From: PFL42 sp964492235
GTDB lineage: Bacteria > Chloroflexota > Anaerolineae > Anaerolineales > E44-bin32
Assembly (NCBI GenBank): GCA_964492235.1
Contig: CAZBJQ010000066.1
Coordinates: 1 to 14,893 of the forward strand
Length of the DNA stretch: 14,893 nucleotides
Direction of reading: 5' to 3'
The position numbers and the translations under genes are program-made. Every line of letters starts with the position of its first letter. Positions within the stretch are counted from its first letter, which is position 1. Positions 8,901 through 13,396 of this stretch are shown piece after piece. The notes beneath the pieces are model-generated. The model did not search any database. It was not told where the DNA came from and saw only the letters and a program-made list of their open reading frames with translations.

Positions 8901-9856
8901 ATGAAGAGATCTTCCGCTGGCTGGACGATCTGGCACAGCGCCAGGACACGGACGCAGTGCCTTCCGGAATCGTGCCACGCCGTGAGATCGAACCACCGGG
9001 GGCGGAGCCCGCCCCCCGGCCCGAAGCCCGGGCGGCTGTCCCTGACGACGCGGAGACCGGACTGGAGTGGCTGGAGCAACTGGCCGGTGGTCAGGAACAG
9101 GCTCCAACGGTTGCGGCCGCCGCTTCTCCCGCACCGACCGAGGCCATTCCGGCAGGCGGGATCCCGGCCCCCGCACCAGCCCAAGAGGTGACGCCTGTGG
9201 AACCGAGCCTGCCTGCTGCGCCCGAGCCGGAGCGTCCGGCTCCCCCTCTGCCTGAAACCGAAGAAGAGGACATCACCGAGTGGTTGAAGACGCTGAGCAT
9301 GACCTCACCCTCGCCCGAAACGGAGCCGGTGCCTGCCCCAGCGGCAGCGGTTGCGCCGCCCATCGTTGCGCCGCCAGCACCCCCAGAACGCCCGGCCCAA
9401 GTCCCGGTGACCCAGGTGCAGCCTCCACCAGGGCCTGAGGAAGCGCTGCGCAAACCGACCTGGACGCCTGTGGACGAGGATTGGCTTCAGCCGGCGCCCC
9501 CGCCCGCGGAACAGCCTGCACCGGCAGCCGTCGAACCACAGCCTGTCGTCGCGGAACCTCGGCCAAGCGCCCGGCCAGCCGCACCATCGAAACCCAAGAC
9601 CGCCGGACCGGCCGATGTGCTGGCGCGCGCCAGACAGCACCTTTCCAAGGGCGATTTCGCCAAGGCGTCTAAGGACTACTCGACGGTCATCAAGAAGAAG
9701 TACGAGCTCGATACTGTGATTACGGAGCTGCAGATGGCCGCCGAGCACTTCCCGTCTGAGGCCGGCCTTTGGCAGCTACTCGGGGACGCCTACATGCGGG
9801 CGGAGCGGTTGGAGGAAGCGGTCGGGGCTTACAACCGCGGGATGACCGCCGGCTAG
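5990..9856 (+). CDS. TPR protein with a long disordered region carrying ~25 repeated W-L motifs
   Basis: The product is 1288 residues. Residues 1-250 are tetratricopeptide-like helical repeats (for example DQAIALCRHVLETYPKNLET, then RYGDAADLFQRVLSAVPDD and EEAAAYHRRLAALDP). Residues 280-1200 are rich in Ala, Pro, Glu and Ser, look unstructured, and hold about 25 copies of a short motif, roughly P-[DEGS]-W-[LM]-x-x-[LI]. The C-terminal ~80 residues (from ADVLARARQHLSKGDF) are TPR-like again. There is no signal peptide or membrane helix, so it is probably cytoplasmic. TPR domains bind peptides or proteins, and the many spaced W-L motifs suggest a multivalent scaffold; this is inference, and no enzyme domain is visible. 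ATG 5990 is chosen for its AAGGGG (only three bases away) and because the conserved MAEIALRTYV begins there; an in-frame ATG at 5885 lies upstream of the candidate promoter. Eight consecutive Ala occur at 676-683. Resembles Chloroflexota 'tetratricopeptide repeat' proteins of unknown function. Confidence 0.85.
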   Translation: MAEIALRTYVKEIDEAIEQEQLDQAIALCRHVLETYPKNLETYRLLGKAYLEAKRYGDAADLFQRVLSAVPDDFVAHVGMSIVREDEGNLDASIWHMERAFETNPANPTIQQELRRLIGRRDGLEPHKVRLTRGALARMYAHGELYQQAVAELRSALNEDPERPDLQVLLASLYWRMNQRQEATGVSLAILEKLPFCREANRIMATSLQAADKIEEAAAYHRRLAALDPYAAFVQSAMIDPVTVDAASVRLEKLAWSPGQALSPLAQGRPDWAASLGAELRGEKRAPAPVNMPSWIDSQPSPEPVPVPAPRPPGEAVHPFAGAKAPPEAPIPEWMQDAGWHPSKGEAVEGPVSFTQEELEGKAAPEAGEAAQPLAPAEMPGWLQEIAPPSEPDLRAADAPATPAGSGMPDWMKDVQPMAIPAAGSGLAAAASYRDSPAPASGPEATAEGGPEAAAGATAEGLESAELPTWLDDAAPGASETIVYWLGDRTKPGASEAQEPAAGEPEGSPLPEGAPNWLEQAASEEIELEAKGPSSESASELPGWLSGVATAAAHEPEQAQPAEPIAWLDEAAEQPSEPEFDIEAPSRAAAAEEAPDWLRSILKPETEEAGADSGLGELPPSGASPEAAPSWLEAMPDEEPASEAPDWLSRLSSPDEPSVAGEQGAQPSEAAPGSLAAAAAAAASDDWLRGILDSSESEEPGAAEDEAQGADWLQGLYTEPSPKVPTQPEPEAADITSDDWLRSMVPEPAEDVGVEPSFELEQPEWLERLVSPDSAVEPGAPQATPDWVLALAGMGPAAETEATPPEEMAAPEWLGRVLDGVPPEDQGLVSKAPVADLSGDDTLAVERPPWMKQTAPDTVASGPGTVPAVAALGALREFTEAEPLPPERPAPPRAAEPPDWLREFADAAGDETPPPTTRSAPPAPSPPDLEYEGALDWLREGETGPMAAEGVGLPPASVAAVARTPAGDVDDEEIFRWLDDLAQRQDTDAVPSGIVPRREIEPPGAEPAPRPEARAAVPDDAETGLEWLEQLAGGQEQAPTVAAAASPAPTEAIPAGGIPAPAPAQEVTPVEPSLPAAPEPERPAPPLPETEEEDITEWLKTLSMTSPSPETEPVPAPAAAVAPPIVAPPAPPERPAQVPVTQVQPPPGPEEALRKPTWTPVDEDWLQPAPPPAEQPAPAAVEPQPVVAEPRPSARPAAPSKPKTAGPADVLARARQHLSKGDFAKASKDYSTVIKKKYELDTVITELQMAAEHFPSEAGLWQLLGDAYMRAERLEEAVGAYNRGMTAG
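6872..9484 (+). repeat. Degenerate W-L short-motif repeat array inside the TPR protein
   Basis: Trp followed by Leu, Met, Ile or Val occurs 25 times. In residue numbers of the 1288-residue protein the Trp are at 295, 334, 382, 411, 470, 485, 517, 544, 567, 597, 631, 647, 687, 712, 740, 765, 787, 813, 850, 900, 937, 977, 1027, 1098 and 1165. Spacing is 15-71 residues, most often 22-40. Examples are APDWLRSIL, SDDWLRGIL, SDDWLRSMV, QPEWLERLV, APEWLGRVL and GLEWLEQLA. At the DNA level only the motif core (such as gattggctgcg) recurs, while the spacers are not copies of each other. The array is therefore kept by selection on the peptide or is very old, and is not a fresh tandem duplication. Confidence 0.85.
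8017..8038. repeat. 22-base perfect GC-only palindrome in an Ala8 tract
   Basis: The sequence consists only of GGC/GCC steps, reads the same on both strands, and contains two GCGGCCGC octamers (8018-8025 and 8030-8037). It encodes most of the eight-Ala run of the TPR protein. It probably results from triplet-type GC expansion; no separate function is evident. Confidence 0.6.
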
Positions 9857-9891
9857 AGGCCGTGAGGGACGCTAACGGCACGAAATCAACC

Positions 9892-9914
9892 GAACTCGGG
9901 GAACCCCCGAGTTC
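9892..9914 (+). terminator. Perfect 10-bp hairpin between the TPR gene and ndk
   Basis: GAACTCGGGG and CCCCGAGTTC pair perfectly around a three-base AAC loop. The stem starts 35 bases after the TPR stop codon and is followed only by ACGTTTG, so the T-tract is weak. It ends eight bases before the GGAGG of ndk. It could terminate TPR transcription, shield the mRNA 3' end, or control ribosome access to ndk. Confidence 0.5.
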
Positions 9915-9922
9915 ACGTTTGT

Positions 9923-9927
9923 GGAGG
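9923..9927 (+). promoter_or_regulatory. Ribosome binding site deciding the TTG start of ndk
   Basis: GGAGG lies five bases before TTG 9933. It overlaps the alternative upstream GTG (9921), which has no site of its own. The TTG gives the family-standard N-terminus MEKTLVLIKPDAV. Confidence 0.65.
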
Positions 9928-9932
9928 CGAGG

Positions 9933-10385
9933 TTGGAGAAGACACTCGTTCTCATCAAGCCAGATGCCGTCCAGCGCGGGCTGATCGGCGAGATTACCTC
10001 GAGGCTCGAGCGGCGAGGCCTACGGCTGGCGGCCGCCAGGTTCCTCAAGGTGGACAAGCGCCTGGCGGAAAGGCACTACGCCGTCCACAAGGGCAAACCC
10101 TTCTACGAAGGCTTGATCGCCTACATCACGTCGTCACCCGTGATGGCCATGGTCTGGGAAGGTCCGTCGGCAGTCGTCGCCGTCCGTCAGACGATGGGCG
10201 CCACCTGGCCGACGGAGGCGGCGCCGGGATCGGTGCGCCACGACTTCGGGTTGACCGTCGGCAGGAACCTGACCCACGCCTCGGACTCCCCGGAGGCCGC
10301 AGCCCAGGAAGTCGCCTTGTGGTTCTCTCCGGCGGAGCTGGTCGCCTGGACACGCGATGTAGATGGCTGGGTGTTCGAAGACTGA
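9933..10385 (+). CDS. ndk: Nucleoside diphosphate kinase
   Basis: This cytoplasmic enzyme moves the gamma phosphate of ATP to other nucleoside diphosphates through a phospho-histidine. The product of 150 residues has the usual length. It begins MEKTLVLIKPDAVQRGLIGE and has the active-site His at H115 in RNLTHASDS. Other nucleotide-binding positions are present: K9, Y49, K55 (where many have Arg), R85, T91, R102 and N112. Two family positions differ from the common form: HASD in place of HGSD, and VRHDFG in place of IRGDF. Start TTG 9933 is set by GGAGG. The gene lies 76 bases after the TPR gene with a hairpin between them, and converges with rsfS, leaving only 53 bases. I expect normal activity. 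Confidence 0.95.
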   Translation: MEKTLVLIKPDAVQRGLIGEITSRLERRGLRLAAARFLKVDKRLAERHYAVHKGKPFYEGLIAYITSSPVMAMVWEGPSAVVAVRQTMGATWPTEAAPGSVRHDFGLTVGRNLTHASDSPEAAAQEVALWFSPAELVAWTRDVDGWVFED

Positions 10386-10438
10386 CGGCTGGCAGGAACG
10401 CTCCATGCTGGCGCTAGACAGGTCCAGCCACAGATCGT

Positions 10439-10786
10439 CTATGGCATGTGAACCAGCCGGCGGCCTTCGCGCCACAGTTCCTCGAGGGCGTAGTACTTGC
10501 GGACGGCGGGGTTGAAGACATGCACGACCACCGGTCCAAAGTCCAAGAGGATCCAGCCACTGGCGGCGGTCCCTTCTTGAGCGCGACACATGAGGTGGTG
10601 CTTGCGTTTGATCCCGCGCATCGCCTCATCCGCCAGCGCCGTCAACGTCCGCGCACTCCCGCCGGAGCACATGACGAAGTAGTCGGTGAATGTGCCGACC
10701 CCGGTCAGGTCTAGCAGCAAGATGTCCTCGCCCTTTTTCTCCGCCAGGAGGTCGACCAGCGTGCGCGCTAGCTCCAGTCCTTCGAT
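10439..10786 (-). CDS. rsfS: Ribosome silencing factor RsfS (RsfS/YbeB/iojap family)
   Basis: RsfS binds ribosomal protein uL14 on the 50S subunit and blocks subunit joining when nutrients are scarce. The 115-residue product has the full family pattern: LELARTLVDLLAEKKGEDIL, LDLTGVGTFTDYFVMCSG, GSARTLTALADEA, then SGWILLDFGPVVVHVF and RKYYALEELW. The start is odd. A strong GAGGAGG (10793-10799) lies six bases before ATC 10786, exactly where the family N-terminus (xEGLELA) begins, and no ATG, GTG or TTG is available in frame after the upstream stop at 10806. CTG 10777 is the next possibility, with 15-base spacing. The frame is open further upstream only as a shadow of the preceding gene. It is the last gene of the thpR operon, 19 bases after the LOG-like gene. 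Confidence 0.9.
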   Translation of the reverse strand: MEGLELARTLVDLLAEKKGEDILLLDLTGVGTFTDYFVMCSGGSARTLTALADEAMRGIKRKHHLMCRAQEGTAASGWILLDFGPVVVHVFNPAVRKYYALEELWREGRRLVHMP

Positions 10787-10792
10787 GTCCCG

Positions 10793-10799
10793 CCTCCTC
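10793..10799 (-). promoter_or_regulatory. Strong ribosome binding site before an ATC codon (rsfS)
   Basis: On the minus strand GAGGAGG is followed by six bases and then ATC GAA GGA CTG. The spacing is ideal for initiation at ATC 10786. Confidence 0.6.
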
Positions 10800-10805
10800 G
10801 ATCCT

Positions 10806-11300
10806 TCAACCCGACAGCCGGTCCCAGGTCCGTGACGCCTGCAGCGCGGCCTGCACGGCGTCGGCCGCAGATTGCACACGAACAATGGGCAGGGGACGAC
10901 CGTCGGCGGCCGCCCCCTCCCAGGTTCGCAGGCCAATGACTTGGCGGCCGGCCGTGAGCGCCAGCCCGATCTCGGACAGCGTCCCATAGCCGCCGCCAAT
11001 GGCGATGACCGCCTGGGCGCTATTGACCACCAGCCAGTTGCGCCCATCCCCCATCCCGGTTGCGATTCGTATGGCCAGCCAGGGGTTGCCCGACTCCACC
11101 CCCGGCCCTGGGAGAATCCCAACCGTCAGCCCGTTGGCACGCTGCGCGCCTCGACAGGCGGCTTCCATCACACCGGCCAGCCCTCCGCATACAAGCACGG
11201 CTCCGGCCTCCGCCAGCAGCCGGCCGACCTCTCCGGCGGCCTCTGCTTCGTCCGGCGTGCATGTACCCCCGCCGATCACTGCCACCTGCGGACGATTCAT
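10806..11300 (-). CDS. TIGR00725 / LOG-like Rossmann-fold family protein
   Basis: The 164-residue protein belongs to the TIGR00725 branch of the LOG/SLOG (lysine decarboxylase-like) superfamily. It starts MNRPQVAVIGGGTCT, has VCGGLAGVMEAACRGA (37-52) and the nucleotide-phosphate-binding motif IGGGYGTLSEIGLAL (101-115), the counterpart of PGGxGTxxE. LOG relatives cleave nucleoside 5'-monophosphates to base and ribose 5-phosphate; for this branch the reaction is not established, so function is left open. The start at ATG 11300 has GGGAGGG eight bases upstream. Its ATG overlaps the stop of thpR as ATGA (11297-11300), implying translational coupling. The neighbours are RNA-end and ribosome factors, which hints at nucleotide or RNA metabolism without proof. 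Confidence 0.88.
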   Translation of the reverse strand: MNRPQVAVIGGGTCTPDEAEAAGEVGRLLAEAGAVLVCGGLAGVMEAACRGAQRANGLTVGILPGPGVESGNPWLAIRIATGMGDGRNWLVVNSAQAVIAIGGGYGTLSEIGLALTAGRQVIGLRTWEGAAADGRPLPIVRVQSAADAVQAALQASRTWDRLSG

Positions 11301-11884
11301 GGGGACGACCCTCCCAGCGGGTGCCGACTGAGCATCGTGTACACCGCGCCTTCGGGCCGGAGGTCGCTGCGGACTAGGCAGACCTCGTTGGATACGGAAG
11401 CCAGGGGCTTCCATGGCGCTTGTCCCGTCAAGGCGCGGCCGATGGCAAGTGCCTGCTCTCGCCCGATGTCATCCCGCACCCTGCCAAGCGTCAAGTGCGG
11501 ATGGAAATCCCTGGGTTCTTCCCTGAATCCCAGGCGAGCCATGGCGGCCTCGATGCCGGTGTGCAGCCGGTGCAGGCACGCCTCGGGGTCTTCCAGTCCA
11601 ACCCAGATCACACGAGCCCGGCTGGCATTCGGAAACGCCCCCAGGCCGCCGACAGTGTAGTCGCAGCGTGGGTGAGAGGGGGTCTCGGCCTGCAGCGCCC
11701 GGCTGACCTCCTTAAGGCGAGAGGCGTCGACATCGCCGAGGAACTTGAGGGTCAAATGGATCCCATCCGGCCGCACCCATCGAACCCACCGGTTGCCGAT
11801 TTCGCTCTGCAACCTCGTTTGAAGGCTCTCAAGGAGTATGTGAACCGCCGGTGCCAGTTCGACGGCGATGAAGGCACGGGCCAT
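11297..11884 (-). CDS. thpR: RNA 2',3'-cyclic phosphodiesterase (2H phosphoesterase, LigT/ThpR family)
   Basis: This 195-residue cytoplasmic 2H phosphoesterase opens 2',3'-cyclic phosphate ends of RNA. Both catalytic HxTx motifs are present: HLTL at 43-46 (in GIHLTLKFLGDV) and HLTL at 130-133 (in FHPHLTLGRVR). The C-terminal SDLRPEGAVYTMLSRHPL matches the family's closing strand. Length is normal. ATG 11884 is chosen because GGAGG lies ten bases upstream and MARAFIAVEL is the family N-terminus; the frame continues upstream to 12040 without domain content. It is the first gene of a tight minus-strand operon with the LOG-like gene and rsfS, and is divergent from the L,D-transpeptidase. Confidence 0.93.
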   Translation of the reverse strand: MARAFIAVELAPAVHILLESLQTRLQSEIGNRWVRWVRPDGIHLTLKFLGDVDASRLKEVSRALQAETPSHPRCDYTVGGLGAFPNASRARVIWVGLEDPEACLHRLHTGIEAAMARLGFREEPRDFHPHLTLGRVRDDIGREQALAIGRALTGQAPWKPLASVSNEVCLVRSDLRPEGAVYTMLSRHPLGGSSP

Positions 11885-12196
11885 CGGTTCTTCGCCTCCT
11901 GACTTTGCTCGGTGCCTTGTCGGTGAGTGCGCACGGTGTGGCGCTACGCCGAGGCTCGTTGTCCCCTTCGTCATCCAACCCTTGCCCCCAGAGGAGCCTT
12001 CCTGGTCGCTGACTCCAGACAGGTCGCCGGGGGTTGACACTCAGGGGCGAGGATACACTGCTTCCGCCCACCCCGGAAGGCGGGCGTGGCCTTAATGGGC
12101 GAATCCAGGCCGACCCCTGACCACAGAGACCATTGGAGACAGAATTGGTTTCCTATTGATCCCCAACCCACTCGCCGGTAGAATGCCCTCAACCGC
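11885..12196. other. Divergent control region between thpR and the L,D-transpeptidase
   Basis: These 312 bases hold no gene. On the plus strand there is a good promoter right before the transpeptidase (12156-12184) and a perfect TTGACA at 12034-12039 with TACACT at 12054-12059. The latter pair has only 14 bases between the hexamers, too short for a standard sigma-70 promoter. A 6-bp hairpin CTTCCG/CGGAAG lies at 12061-12079. For thpR I see the GGAGG at about 11895-11899 but no convincing minus-strand promoter. Confidence 0.45.
12156..12184 (+). promoter_or_regulatory. Promoter of the L,D-transpeptidase gene, near-leaderless
   Basis: TTGATC (12156-12161), a 17-base spacer and TAGAAT (12179-12184) make a good sigma-70-type promoter, with four and five matches of six. 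Transcription should begin near 12191, about six bases before ATG 12197. No ribosome binding site precedes that ATG, consistent with a leaderless or nearly leaderless message. Confidence 0.55.
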
Positions 12197-13222
12197 ATGG
12201 ACCTCTCTCGCCGCGACTTCCTCCGATCTTCCGCCTTCGGCCTGGCGGCGCTGGCTGCACCTGCCGCGTTTCGCCCAGTTGCCTCCCCAGAATCCGCTCT
12301 CGGCCGTGTGGCCACGACCTGGATCGGCTTGTACAGTGAGCCGAGCTTCCGCGCCAGGCGCCTGACCTTGCTCAAGCGCGATGAGATCCTCACCATCCTC
12401 GCCTCGGAGACGCCGGAGGATGGTCCACGCCACAATCCTGTGTGGTATCAGGTCCCTAACGGCTATGCGCACTCGGGCAACATCCAGCCCGTTCGATGGG
12501 AACCACAGACTCCCATCGAACACATCTCGACCCCCGGCCGGCTGCTTGAGGTGGGCGTGCCGTTTACCCGATCCTACGCCCAACCCGATCCGGCCTCCGA
12601 TCCGCTTTACCGCATGTATTTCGAGTCCACCCACTGGGCGGAGCAAGCCGAGTTCGGCGTTGACGGCCGAGTCTGGTATCGCCTGGTCGATGACCTGTTG
12701 CACATCCGCTACTACGTCCGGGCCGAGCACATGCGCCCCATCCTCCCGGAGGAACTCACACCGATCTCGCCGGAGGTTCCCCAGGATCACAAGCGCATTG
12801 AGGTCTCGCTGGCGTCGCAGTCGCTGGTGGCCTATGAGTTCGACCGTCCCGTGCTCGAGGCCAAAATCTCGAGCGGCATCCCGGATAACACGCCCGGCCC
12901 GAACGGAATCCCCACGGCCACCCCCAACGGCAGGTTCTACATCGACAAGAAGATGCCGCTGCGCCATATGGGCGACGGCAATATCACCTCAGACCTCGAG
13001 GCCTACGAGCTGCCGGGTGTGCCCTGGGTGTCGTTCTTCCACCACACGGGTGTCGGATTTCACGGCACGTACTGGCACAACGACTTCGGCCGGCCTCGCA
13101 GTCACGGTTGCGTCAACATGCGAACGGGCGAGGCCAAGTGGGTGTATCGGTGGACTATGCCGGCGATCGAGCCCGGCGCGACCCTGCGAGTCGGCCGCGG
13201 CACTCAGGTCATCGTCGTCTGA
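12197..13222 (+). CDS. Tat-exported L,D-transpeptidase (YkuD domain)
   Basis: The 341-residue protein begins with a twin-arginine signal, SRRDFLR (4-10), then a short hydrophobic stretch AFGLAALAAPAAF (13-25), so it should be exported folded. Residues 37-190 look like small SH3-like wall- or ligand-binding segments (for example WIGLYSEPSFRARRLTLLKR and VWYRLVDDLLHIRYYVRAEH). The YkuD catalytic domain covers about 198-341: FHGTYWHNDFGRPRSHGCVN has the supporting H289 and H303 and the nucleophile C305 in SHGCVN (302-307). Such enzymes make 3-3 or protein-peptidoglycan crosslinks, or related acyl transfers, outside the cytoplasm. The family call is firm and the wall substrate is inferred. It has its own promoter and ends before a strong terminator. 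Confidence 0.93.
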   Translation: MDLSRRDFLRSSAFGLAALAAPAAFRPVASPESALGRVATTWIGLYSEPSFRARRLTLLKRDEILTILASETPEDGPRHNPVWYQVPNGYAHSGNIQPVRWEPQTPIEHISTPGRLLEVGVPFTRSYAQPDPASDPLYRMYFESTHWAEQAEFGVDGRVWYRLVDDLLHIRYYVRAEHMRPILPEELTPISPEVPQDHKRIEVSLASQSLVAYEFDRPVLEAKISSGIPDNTPGPNGIPTATPNGRFYIDKKMPLRHMGDGNITSDLEAYELPGVPWVSFFHHTGVGFHGTYWHNDFGRPRSHGCVNMRTGEAKWVYRWTMPAIEPGATLRVGRGTQVIVV

Positions 13223-13291
13223 TACTCCCTCGCCGGGAGGAACAACTGAAACTGTCCCGAAAGCGGCTCGACCAAGGGGAAGAGATAAGAA

Positions 13292-13326
13292 TAGGTGGGG
13301 TTCGGGCACTGCCCAGACCCCACCTA
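13292..13326. terminator. Strong bidirectional intrinsic terminator
   Basis: The arms TAGGTGGGGT (13292-13301) and ACCCCACCTA (13317-13326) pair perfectly. Inside them GGGC/GCCC (13304-13307, 13311-13314) extends the stem with one wobble and one mismatch, closing on a three-base ACT loop. Both flanks give T-rich transcripts: GTTCTTGTTA on the plus side and TTCTTATCTCTT on the minus side. It sits between two convergent genes. Confidence 0.75.
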
Positions 13327-13356
13327 CCGCGTTCTTGTTACGACGCATTGGGCCTG

Positions 13357-13385
13357 TGGGTCGGCGGCTGATCTCTTCCGACCCA
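13357..13385. terminator. Second hairpin between the convergent genes
   Basis: TGGGTCGG (13357-13364) and CCGACCCA (13378-13385) are perfect 8-base arms around a 13-base loop, lying 12 bases downstream of the stop of the minus-strand signalling gene. No clear T-tract follows on the minus strand, so it may pause or protect the transcript rather than terminate it alone. Confidence 0.4.
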
Positions 13386-13396
13386 GGCGACCTTCT

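Noticed and set aside
6872..9484. W-L array as a recent tandem DNA repeat or mobile-element product
   Set aside because: Spacers differ in sequence and length and only about 8-11 bases at the motif core recur, so it is not a nucleotide-level tandem repeat.
10787..11122. Long N-terminal extension of RsfS up to 11122
   Set aside because: It lies wholly within the LOG-like gene in another frame, has shadow-type composition, and RsfS proteins are about 110-120 residues.
12034..12059. TTGACA plus TACACT as a promoter of the L,D-transpeptidase
   Set aside because: The spacer is only 14 bases. The promoter at 12156-12184 has a 17-base spacer and better placement.
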